From: Yoonia sp034652275
Lineage (GTDB): Bacteria > Pseudomonadota > Alphaproteobacteria > Rhodobacterales > Rhodobacteraceae
Direction: 5' to 3'
Length of the DNA: 64,000 nucleotides
NCBI RefSeq assembly: GCF_034652275.1
Contig: NZ_JAXIWG010000002.1
Span: forward strand, 124,001-188,000
The position numbers and the translations under genes were made by a program. The notes beneath the pieces are model-generated. The model saw only the letters and a list, made by a program, of their open reading frames with translations. It did no database searches and was not told the DNA's origin. Of this stretch, positions 26,247 through 33,390 are shown piece after piece (positions within the stretch are counted from its first letter, which is position 1; every line of letters starts with the position of its first letter).

Positions 26247-27148
26247 CCCTTGCCTTTGGTCTTGGTCGCGTTGGGTTTGGCGTTCTTTTCGATATACTCG
26301 ATGATCTTGGTGGCGATATCCAGCCCCGTCGCCTTTTCCACGCCTTCAAGGCCGGGGGATGAGTTCACCTCCATCACGACAGGCCCGTGGTTGGACCGCA
26401 GCATGTCGACTCCGCAGACGTTCAGCCCCATCGCCTTGGCCGACCGGGTCGCGGTGGACCGTTCCTCGGGCGACAGCTTGATGACCTGCGCCGACCCGCC
26501 ACGGTGCAGGTTGGAGCGGAATTCGCCTTCGGCACCGGTGCGTTTCATGGCGGCGACGACCTTGCCACCGACCACGATGGCGCGGATGTCGGTGCCGCCC
26601 GCTTCCTTGATGAATTCCTGCAACAGGATGTTGACGCCCGCGCCGCGAAACGCCTCGACCACGGATTTCGCGGACCGGTCGGTATCGGCCAGAACGACGC
26701 CGATGCCTTGGGTGCCTTCCAGCAGCTTGATGACCACCGGCGCACCGCCTGCGAGTTTCAGCACCTCGTCGGTCTGGCGCGGATCATGGGCAAAGGTCGT
26801 GACTGGCAGCCCGATCCCGTCGCGCGCCAGCAGTTGCATGGACCGCAGCTTGTCGCGCGACCGGCCGATGCCGACGCTTTCGTTCAGGGGAAACACGCCC
26901 TGCATCTCGAACTGGCGCAGCACGGCCATGCCGTAGAACGTGACCGATGCGCCGATGCGGGGAATGACCGCGTCATAGCCCACCAGCTTTTCGCCGTTGT
27001 AATACACCTCGGGCCGGCGCGACGCGATGTTCATGTAGCAGCGCAACGTGTTGATGATGTCGAGCTGGTGCCCCCGCGCCTCGGCCGCTTCTTTCAGACG
27101 GCGGTGGGTGTAAAGCTCTGGATTGCGGGCGAGCATGGCGATTTTCAT
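26243..27148 (-). CDS. rimK: RimK-type ATP-grasp glutamate ligase
   Basis: A 301-residue ATP-grasp ligase of the RimK family, which adds glutamate residues to the C-terminus of ribosomal protein S6 in Escherichia coli. The family start MKIAMLARNPELYTHRRLKEAA is clear. It is followed by PRIGASVTFYG, the ATP-binding PVVIKLLEGTQGIGV, LLQEFIKEAGGTDIRAIVVG and the metal site VVMEVNSSPGLEG. It lies in an operon with an upstream RimB-like gene (four-base overlap) and a downstream M14 peptidase. Target specificity in this lineage has not been read from sequence. Confidence 0.93.
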   Translation of the reverse strand: MKIAMLARNPELYTHRRLKEAAEARGHQLDIINTLRCYMNIASRRPEVYYNGEKLVGYDAVIPRIGASVTFYGMAVLRQFEMQGVFPLNESVGIGRSRDKLRSMQLLARDGIGLPVTTFAHDPRQTDEVLKLAGGAPVVIKLLEGTQGIGVVLADTDRSAKSVVEAFRGAGVNILLQEFIKEAGGTDIRAIVVGGKVVAAMKRTGAEGEFRSNLHRGGSAQVIKLSPEERSTATRSAKAMGLNVCGVDMLRSNHGPVVMEVNSSPGLEGVEKATGLDIATKIIEYIEKNAKPNATKTKGKG

Positions 27149-27615
27149 TTTGCGGCGCTTTCAGGTTGCGGCAGAGGACTGACAAGATAGGTATGTCGGG
27201 CGTGAACGGCGATGTTTTTATGACGCAAGGCCCGCCGCCCAAGGATCAGCGGAAACTGCATGCTGCCCCTGTCGGTCAGGGATATGTCGATCTTCCACTT
27301 GCGTCCGGCCAGAATCATGGGTGTGCGGATGACGATCCGCGTCTCCGGCTGGCCGCTCGTATTGGTGATATCACGCTTTGTGAAGACGGCAAATTCGCAG
27401 ATGCGCGCCGGACTGCCGGGGATATCGGGGCAGCGGAACCGGACCCATTTCTCGCCCTCTTTGTGAAAGGTCTCGATTTCTTCAGCATGCAGCGCCGTGG
27501 TCTTGGCGCCGGTGTCCACCTTGACCGCGAAATCGATCAGCCCAAGCTCGGGCAGGCTGATCCGTTCCTGCCAGCCGATAATCAGCAAAGGATGCGGGGA
27601 AGGGTCAGATTGCAT
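27145..27615 (-). CDS. RimB-like retropepsin-type protease
   Basis: A 156-residue protein of the family annotated as ATP-dependent zinc protease / RimB, with a retropepsin-like fold. The signature VDTGAKTTALHA places the catalytic Asp at 34. Further conserved sequence is PMILAGRKWKIDISLTDR and FPLILGRRALRH. In Pseudomonas RimB is encoded with RimK and acts on glutamylated S6. Here it is the first gene of the operon and overlaps rimK by four bases. The pairing supports the same role, but RimA is not present beside it. Confidence 0.85.
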   Translation of the reverse strand: MQSDPSPHPLLIIGWQERISLPELGLIDFAVKVDTGAKTTALHAEEIETFHKEGEKWVRFRCPDIPGSPARICEFAVFTKRDITNTSGQPETRIVIRTPMILAGRKWKIDISLTDRGSMQFPLILGRRALRHKNIAVHARHTYLVSPLPQPESAAK

Positions 27616-27721
27616 AGGATCGGTCCGGTTGTGGCGTCACCCCGACATAGCGCGAACCGCCGCGCCTTGACCAGCGGGGTGCGCGCGCATAGCAAGCCGC
27701 CAACGGATAAAGGGCAAGATC

Positions 27722-28627
27722 ATGGCGCGCAGACGCAAGGGACGCGATATTTCAGGCTGGCTGGTGGTGGACAAACCGGCGGGCATCACCTCGACCACGG
27801 TGGTCAACCGCGTGCGATGGGCCTTTGACGCGAACAAGGCCGGTCATGCCGGTACGCTCGACCCCGAGGCGACAGGCGTGCTGGCGATCGCCTTGGGCGA
27901 GGCGACAAAAACCGTGCCCTACATCACCGACGCGCTGAAGGCCTATGAATTCACCATCCGCTTCGGGCAGGCCACCAACACCGATGACGCCGAGGGCGAA
28001 GTGATCGCGACCAGCGACTTGCGCCCCGACGATGCCGCGATTAAGGCGGCGCTGGCGGGCTTCATCGGCGATATCATGCAGGTCCCGCCGCAGTTTTCCG
28101 CCGTCAAGGTCGACGGCGAACGCGCCTATGCCAAAGCCCGCGAAGGCGAGGCGATGGACCTAGCCGCCCGCCCTTTGTGGGTCGAGGAACTGCTGCTGGC
28201 CGACCGTCCCGACGCCGATCATGCCGTGTTGGAAATGACCTGCGGCAAGGGTGGCTATGTCCGGTCAATCGCCCGCGATCTGGGCGATGTGCTGGGCTGC
28301 AAGGCGCATGTGCGGTCCTTGCGCCGGATCTGGTCGGGGCCGTTTCAGGCGACCGACGGGATCACGCTGGACCAGCTGGACGCCATCGCGCGCACGCCGG
28401 AACTGGACGCGCGGCTGTTGCCGCTGGAGGTCGGGCTGGCCGATCTGCCCGAGGTCCGCTGCCCTGCAGAAAGCGTCGCACGGCTGCGCAACGGCAATCC
28501 GGCAACGGTGATCGCCAGCGGCGTGGAGTATGGCGAGGAAGTCTGGGCCAGCCATGACGGTAAGGCTATCGCCATCGGCAGCTATCGTGGCGGCGAATTG
28601 CACCCGACGCGCGTGTTCGTGGCATAG
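27722..28627 (+). CDS. truB: tRNA pseudouridine-55 synthase TruB
   Basis: Makes pseudouridine 55 in the T-loop of tRNAs. The catalytic motif GHAGTLDPEATGVL gives Asp47. KAYEFTIRFGQATNTDDAEG, QVPPQFSAVKVDGERAY and CGKGGYVRSIARDLG are all in place. The C-terminal PUA-like tail is present. At 301 residues it has normal length. In related genomes rpsO usually follows; here three other genes separate them. Confidence 0.96.
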   Translation: MARRRKGRDISGWLVVDKPAGITSTTVVNRVRWAFDANKAGHAGTLDPEATGVLAIALGEATKTVPYITDALKAYEFTIRFGQATNTDDAEGEVIATSDLRPDDAAIKAALAGFIGDIMQVPPQFSAVKVDGERAYAKAREGEAMDLAARPLWVEELLLADRPDADHAVLEMTCGKGGYVRSIARDLGDVLGCKAHVRSLRRIWSGPFQATDGITLDQLDAIARTPELDARLLPLEVGLADLPEVRCPAESVARLRNGNPATVIASGVEYGEEVWASHDGKAIAIGSYRGGELHPTRVFVA

Positions 28628-28649
28628 GGTGATGTGACCTGACGCCCGC

Positions 28650-29162
28650 ATGATCCACCGCCAGCATATCTCCGACCATGCCGCATCCTCTGCGACATAC
28701 TCGGACTGCGAATGCTACCGCTATGAGCTGACACGCATCTGGAACGACAGCGCCCCGCGTCTGGTATTCGTGATGCTGAACCCGTCCAAGGCGACGGAAC
28801 TGCACAATGACCCTACGGTCGAACGCTGCGAACGCCGCGCCCGCGCCTTGGGCTTCGGGGCGTTTCGGGTGACCAATATCTTTGCATGGCGCGACACCGA
28901 TCCGCGCGCCTTGCGCCGTGCGGCTGACCCCATCGGCCCCGCCAATGATGCCAGCTTGCGCGCCGCGGCAGATTGGGCCGACCAGATCATCGCCGCCTGG
29001 GGCACGCACGGCGCGCATCTGGGGCGCGGCGTGCAGGTGGCGAAATTGTTGCGGCAAACCGGCAGGCCATTGCTGACGCTTGGCTTGACCAAGGACGGGC
29101 ATCCGCGCCACCCTCTCTACGTCAGCTATGACCAGCACCCAAGGCGATGGAGCGTCCCATGA
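28650..29162 (+). CDS. DUF1643 family protein
   Basis: A 170-residue cytoplasmic protein of DUF1643, with the diagnostic YRYELTRIW, LVFVMLNPSKATELHNDPTV and ALGFGAFRVTNIFAWRDTDP. The fold is thought to be nucleotide- or nucleic-acid related but the function is unknown to me. It starts 22 bases after truB. Its stop overlaps the start of the hydrolase gene (ATGA), so the two are probably co-translated. Confidence 0.88.
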   Translation: MIHRQHISDHAASSATYSDCECYRYELTRIWNDSAPRLVFVMLNPSKATELHNDPTVERCERRARALGFGAFRVTNIFAWRDTDPRALRRAADPIGPANDASLRAAADWADQIIAAWGTHGAHLGRGVQVAKLLRQTGRPLLTLGLTKDGHPRHPLYVSYDQHPRRWSVP

Positions 29163-30046
29163 TCCAAGGTTTCACTCCGTCTCGCATTGCCTGCGGCGAT
29201 GTCACGCTGTCGGTGCATCGCGCGGGCCAAGGCACGCCGCTGATCCTGCTGCACGGCTATCCGCAGAACCACCATTGCTGGGAAAAGGTCGCGCCCGCCT
29301 TGGCCGCGCAGTTCGACGTCATCATCCCCGACCTGCGCGGCTATGGCGACAGCGATGCGCCTGCCGATGACGAAGGCCACACGACCTATTCCAAACGTAT
29401 GATGGCTGCCGATATCGCCGCATTGATGGACGCGCTCGGGATCGACCGCGCGCATGTGCTGGGCCATGACCGTGGCGGGCGGGTCGCTTACCGCTTTGCG
29501 CTGGACCATCCCGATCGGATCATCCGGCTGGGCATTATCGAGATCGTGCCAACAGGCGATTTCTGGGCCAGTTGGTCGGCTGATCTGGCGATGAAAGCCT
29601 ATCACTGGACCTATCTGGCGCAGCCCGCGCCCTTGCCTGAACGGATGATCGGGGCCGATCCTGCGGGATACATCGATTGGACGCTGACCGCATGGACCAT
29701 GGACAAATCGCTCGTCGTCTTTAGCGACGAAGCCCTTGCCAGCTATCGCGCGCAGGCCGCCGACCCCGCACATCTGCACGCCATGTGCGCCGATTACCGC
29801 GCGGGCGCGACATTCGACCGCGCGCTGGACGAGGCCGACAAGGCGGCAGGGCGCACGATCAGCGCCCCTTTGCATTTCCTGTGGGCCAAAGGCGGGTTTC
29901 CGGCGCAGACGGGCGATCCCGCAGCGCTCTGGCGCCCGTGGGTGGACCGGATGACCGATGCGTCCTGCACATCGGGCCATTTCGCGATGGAGGAAAACCC
30001 GCAGGCCGTGATCGACAGTTTCCTGCCGTTCTTCGGTGCGGATTAA
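29159..30046 (+). CDS. Alpha/beta hydrolase, fluoroacetate/haloacetate dehalogenase-like
   Basis: A 295-residue alpha/beta hydrolase. The nucleophile elbow is GHDRGGR, giving Asp104, Arg105 and Arg108. YHW places His149 and Trp150, CADYRAG gives Tyr213 and SGHFAMEENP gives His274. From memory these match, nearly by number, the carboxylate-binding, halide-binding and catalytic residues of fluoroacetate dehalogenase FA1 (Asp104, Arg105, Arg108, His149, Trp150, Tyr212, His271). The third triad residue, Asp128 there, appears as Glu here (LGIIEIVPT). It may hydrolyse haloacetates or, if not, act as an epoxide hydrolase-like enzyme. GGAG precedes the ATG that overlaps DUF1643. Confidence 0.82.
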   Translation: MIQGFTPSRIACGDVTLSVHRAGQGTPLILLHGYPQNHHCWEKVAPALAAQFDVIIPDLRGYGDSDAPADDEGHTTYSKRMMAADIAALMDALGIDRAHVLGHDRGGRVAYRFALDHPDRIIRLGIIEIVPTGDFWASWSADLAMKAYHWTYLAQPAPLPERMIGADPAGYIDWTLTAWTMDKSLVVFSDEALASYRAQAADPAHLHAMCADYRAGATFDRALDEADKAAGRTISAPLHFLWAKGGFPAQTGDPAALWRPWVDRMTDASCTSGHFAMEENPQAVIDSFLPFFGAD

Positions 30047-30132
30047 CCAAAGCAGCGGAATCCGGAACATTTCGGCAAGGGGCTGTGATAGACACGTTCG
30101 GTGGTCGGGTAAGACGCGATTGATGCCGGGGT

Positions 30133-30981
30133 GTGGCGATGCTGGTTATGATGGGGGTTCTGGGTGTCGCGCTGACCGCGATGCTGTTCGGCGGGTTCGA
30201 TTCCGATTCCGATGACCAGCCCACCGCGACCGACCATGACGCAGACGCTCCTGACAGCGCGATGATGCCAATCGACGCGATGATCGACCTCAGCGAAAGT
30301 GACATGGTGATCTTTGCCGGTGACGGCGACGACCATATCCGCACCGGTGCCGGAAACGACTATCTGGACGGCGGCGACGGGAACGACACCCTCTACGGCG
30401 GTGCAGGCAATGACGTGCTGCACGGGGGCCGTGGCGACGATATCCTGTATGGCGGCGACGGGAACGACGAACTCTACGGTCATACCGGAGACGATGTGCT
30501 GCATGGCGGCGCGGGCAACGACCTGCTGGTGGGCGGTGACGGCAACGACCAGCTTTTCGGCGGTGACGGCGACGATGTGCTGATGGGTGGCTTGGGCGAC
30601 GATCTGCTGGTCGGCGGGGCGGGGGCGGATACGCTCTTCGGCGGGGCGGGCAACGACAGGCTGATCGACCGCGATGATCTGGACCGCGATTATCTCAATG
30701 GGGGGGCAGGCGATGATTACCTGTCCGGCGGGCCGGGCGATGTGCTGCACGGTGGCACAGGTGCCGACACCTTCAACCTGCGCCCGGGCATGTATGTCAC
30801 GATCGAGGATTACGACCCCGCCGAGGATATCATCGAAATCGAACATACCGGCGAACCGCCTGTCCTGACGACTGAACGATCCGAGGATGGCACGCTGTTG
30901 CTGGCCGATGGCGCACTGATCGCCAAACTGACCAATTTCGCCGAGCCCGATCTGGCGGCGGTCACCTTCCTGCGCGTATAA
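30133..30981 (+). CDS. Membrane-anchored RTX calcium-binding repeat protein
   Basis: A 282-residue protein with an N-terminal hydrophobic segment (about residues 3-21), an acidic linker rich in Asp (to about 55), then some 14 RTX nonapeptides such as GGDGNDTLY and GGAGNDVLH. A C-terminal domain follows (GTGADTFNLRPGMYVTIEDYD). This is a beta-roll that binds calcium. Unlike classical type I substrates it has a membrane segment at the front; similar proteins are common in roseobacters. The start is a GTG at 30133, with an in-frame ATG at 30139. It stands alone between the hydrolase and rpsO. Confidence 0.85.
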   Translation: MAMLVMMGVLGVALTAMLFGGFDSDSDDQPTATDHDADAPDSAMMPIDAMIDLSESDMVIFAGDGDDHIRTGAGNDYLDGGDGNDTLYGGAGNDVLHGGRGDDILYGGDGNDELYGHTGDDVLHGGAGNDLLVGGDGNDQLFGGDGDDVLMGGLGDDLLVGGAGADTLFGGAGNDRLIDRDDLDRDYLNGGAGDDYLSGGPGDVLHGGTGADTFNLRPGMYVTIEDYDPAEDIIEIEHTGEPPVLTTERSEDGTLLLADGALIAKLTNFAEPDLAAVTFLRV

Positions 30982-31113
30982 AACCCTTTTCTTTTGCGCC
31001 AAATCCCCTTATGCGCAGCCATCCGCGCGGATTCTGTCCGGGCGGCACCTCCACGGGCCTAGCTGGACGACATCCCGGCCTGCGCCATTCACCCTTTAGA
31101 CAAGGAGACCCCG

Positions 31114-31383
31114 ATGTCGATTACTGCCGAAGAAAAAACACGGATCATGAAAGAATTCGCAACCAAAGAAGGCGACACCGGTTCGCCCGAAGTGCAAGTT
31201 GCGATCCTGTCCAGCCGCATCGCGACGCTGACGGAACACTTCAAGACCCACAAGAAAGACAACCACGGTCGCCGTGGCCTGCTGAAAATGGTCGCCCTGC
31301 GCCGCAAGCTTCTGGACTACACCAAGTCCAAGGACGAAGCCCGCTACCAGAGCCTGATCGAACGTCTGGGCCTGCGCCGGTAA
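31114..31383 (+). CDS. rpsO: 30S ribosomal protein S15
   Basis: Primary 16S rRNA-binding protein of the small-subunit platform. It is 89 residues, the exact family length, with TGSPEVQVAILSSRIATLTEH, THKKDNHGRRGLL and the C-terminal YQSLIERLGLRR. AAGGAG precedes the ATG by six bases. It is a single-gene unit with its own terminator. The 132-base upstream gap should hold its promoter and perhaps the S15 autoregulatory leader, though I cannot identify a specific structure. Confidence 0.98.
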   Translation: MSITAEEKTRIMKEFATKEGDTGSPEVQVAILSSRIATLTEHFKTHKKDNHGRRGLLKMVALRRKLLDYTKSKDEARYQSLIERLGLRR

Positions 31384-31410
31384 TCCGCGCCAACGCCTCT
31401 GACAGCAGAA

Positions 31411-31437
31411 ACGCCCGCCATCCGGTGGGCGTTTTTT
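31411..31437 (+). terminator. Rho-independent terminator of rpsO
   Basis: A 9-bp stem (ACGCCCGCC / GGTGGGCGT, one G-T wobble) with a four-base ATCC loop runs straight into six T residues. Confidence 0.93.
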
Positions 31438-31498
31438 ATTGGTTTGCCGTCTGCTGGGCGCTATCCATTGGTTGATGAGATCGGGAGGGCTGCGCCTC

Positions 31499-32242
31499 AT
31501 GCGTGCAATGGGGAATGTATTTGCCACGGCGATGCTGGTGCTGTTTGCGCAGCAGGCGGTAGCAGACCCTTACGCCGCCGCTCCCGCACATGATCCGGCT
31601 GCGGATTGGTGCACTGAGGAATTACCATACACGCCAGGGCTTGAAACTTATCAACCAGACGGTGCCGTCACACAGGTTGGTCCGTATCTCTTTCGTGTTT
31701 GTCAACGTGCTCCGCTGAGTTCCACTCCCGAGCGAAGAGTTATGCGATTCTTCTACAACCCCGAACGCGTCGAGGGGCTGTCGAGTGTGAAGGTGATGTC
31801 AGGACTCATCGTTAACAGTTTGGTTAGTTGGGAAAGGCGCGTTGCGCGAATATCCGATTCTTACCGACTTACAGGTGAAGAACGGATCGGTTCAGCCAAT
31901 TATGGGGTGTATCGATTAATTGGTCCTGACGGTATGATCGGTCGTCCGATGTATGTTTATCTTCCCGACCCAGATAAGGGATCGATTACGCTGCCGTCTC
32001 ACATGTTTGATTGCACCGAAATGGTAATTTACCCACACCAACTTCGCGGAATTTGCAAAATCCACGTTGGCTACAACGAGATTTATACAAACCTGCTTTT
32101 CATGAGCCCTCTTCCAAAGGACTTCCCTATCCCTGTTGATCGTTTCCCGGAGTTTGCGCAGGATGTCTGGCGCACGCTCGAAGCTGCTGATGTGACCAAC
32201 GACTACAATACGTTGCCTGCTGATGTGCCTTTCCTCGACTGA
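31499..32242 (+). CDS. Secreted protein of unknown function, AT-richer than neighbours
   Basis: A 247-residue protein with a signal peptide (FATAMLVLFAQQAVA, cleavage near residue 22). The mature part has four cysteines (in DWCTEELPY, FRVCQRA, MFDCTEM and RGICKIH) that could make two disulphides. The segment VMRFFYNPERVEG and the end DVWRTLEAADV are notable, but I recognise no family. From about 31610 the third codon positions are far less GC-rich than in neighbours, which suggests recent acquisition or relaxed selection. GGGAGG lies about ten bases before the ATG. It separates rpsO from pnp. Confidence 0.65.
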   Translation: MRAMGNVFATAMLVLFAQQAVADPYAAAPAHDPAADWCTEELPYTPGLETYQPDGAVTQVGPYLFRVCQRAPLSSTPERRVMRFFYNPERVEGLSSVKVMSGLIVNSLVSWERRVARISDSYRLTGEERIGSANYGVYRLIGPDGMIGRPMYVYLPDPDKGSITLPSHMFDCTEMVIYPHQLRGICKIHVGYNEIYTNLLFMSPLPKDFPIPVDRFPEFAQDVWRTLEAADVTNDYNTLPADVPFLD

Positions 32243-32290
32243 TCCAGCGCTGGTCCGCAAGGTCTTTCGGCAAATGCCTGATTTCCCGGA

Positions 32291-33199
32291 TCAGAACGTG
32301 AAATCCGCCGCCACAGGGTAGTGATCGGTCGGCCATTCGCCGTCGAACTTTTCACGCAGCACGAACGGCCCGCCGACAAGCTGCGGGCCACCGGTATAGC
32401 CGATATGGTCAATCGCCCCAAAAAGGTTGAGACCCTGATTGAAGTGGAACGTCGCCCCCTGCACGGGCGCGAAGACGATGCCGACCTCCTCCAGCAGCCC
32501 GAGGATGGGCGACCCCAGCCGCGCGTTGAAATCCCCCGTCACAAAAACGGCCTCGCCCGCATCGATCGACGGTTTGATCCGTTTCGCGACCAGCGCGATG
32601 GATTGTTCGCGGTTCGACAGGCTCGCGAAATCGGTGTGCAGGTTCACGACGCGAAACGGGGTGCCGGTGGCACTATCGCGAAACTCCGCCCACGATGCAA
32701 AGGCCGGAAATGACCCGTTGAAGGTCCGAGCATAGATCACATCCGGCGTGTCCGAGAAGAAGAACCAGCCCTGATCCAGTAGTTGCAAACGGTCGGTGCG
32801 GTACAGGATCGGCTGGGTCGAGGGGAACTGGTCCACCGGACCGACGGCGGCGGCGGCATAGCCGGGGTTGTTGGCCAAAAGCCAGTCCAGCGTCAGGTTC
32901 ACGTCGCTTTCGGACCCGCCGCCAAAACTTTCCATTTCCTGAAACGCCATGACATCGGCATCCACCGCCTTGAACGCGAGATCAAGCGGCCCCTTGCGCC
33001 GTTGCCAATCGCCCACAGACCACGGGCCGGTTTGCTGCCCCAAGATGATGTAATGCACGTTGTAGGTCGCCAGCCGCAGCGCCTGCGCAGGCGCAGGCGG
33101 CACCACGTCAGTGCCGGAATTGCGCACATGCTGGCATCCGGTGATGGCCACCAGAACCAGCATCAGGCCCGCAATGCCCGTTATCAGCTTTTTGAACAT
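32291..33199 (-). CDS. Endonuclease/exonuclease/phosphatase family lipoprotein
   Basis: A 302-residue EEP-superfamily protein with a lipoprotein signal (lipobox AITGC, Cys near 22). The fold motifs are LATYNVHY, a metal-binding FQEMES, VVNLHTDFA, VTGDFNARLG and a late TDHYPVAADF. These give the Asn, Glu, Asp and His of the family's metal-dependent phosphoesterase site. The substrate could be nucleic acid, phospholipid or inositol phosphate; envelope location argues for extracellular DNA or lipid. The start at 33199 is chosen because AAGAGG lies six bases upstream and the lipobox follows at the right distance. Confidence 0.85.
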   Translation of the reverse strand: MFKKLITGIAGLMLVLVAITGCQHVRNSGTDVVPPAPAQALRLATYNVHYIILGQQTGPWSVGDWQRRKGPLDLAFKAVDADVMAFQEMESFGGGSESDVNLTLDWLLANNPGYAAAAVGPVDQFPSTQPILYRTDRLQLLDQGWFFFSDTPDVIYARTFNGSFPAFASWAEFRDSATGTPFRVVNLHTDFASLSNREQSIALVAKRIKPSIDAGEAVFVTGDFNARLGSPILGLLEEVGIVFAPVQGATFHFNQGLNLFGAIDHIGYTGGPQLVGGPFVLREKFDGEWPTDHYPVAADFTF

Positions 33200-33237
33200 G
33201 CGTGACCTCTTTTGCGCGACAACACCCCTTACCCTAG

Positions 33238-33257
33238 GGCCTCTTTCCAAAGAGGCC
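33238..33257. repeat. Perfect 20-bp inverted repeat upstream of the EEP lipoprotein and pnp
   Basis: GGCCTCTTT and AAAGAGGCC flank a CC centre. It lies 39 bases before the EEP lipoprotein start and about 130 bases before pnp, between divergent genes. It may be an operator or a leader hairpin. Confidence 0.6.
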
Positions 33258-33390
33258 AATATCCGCTAAGGCCCACCTATCTTTGAGAAGCCCGGCGCCC
33301 GCATCCCAGCGCCGATACAAAGAAGATACAGGGATGAGGGGGAATACGCCCCCTACGCAAAATGGGCTGCGGCCCGACTAGGACATGATG

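Noticed and set aside
30300..30780. Tandem repeats that could be read as a DNA repeat array
   Set aside because: They encode RTX nonapeptides with varying third bases; selection is on the protein, so this is not CRISPR or satellite DNA.
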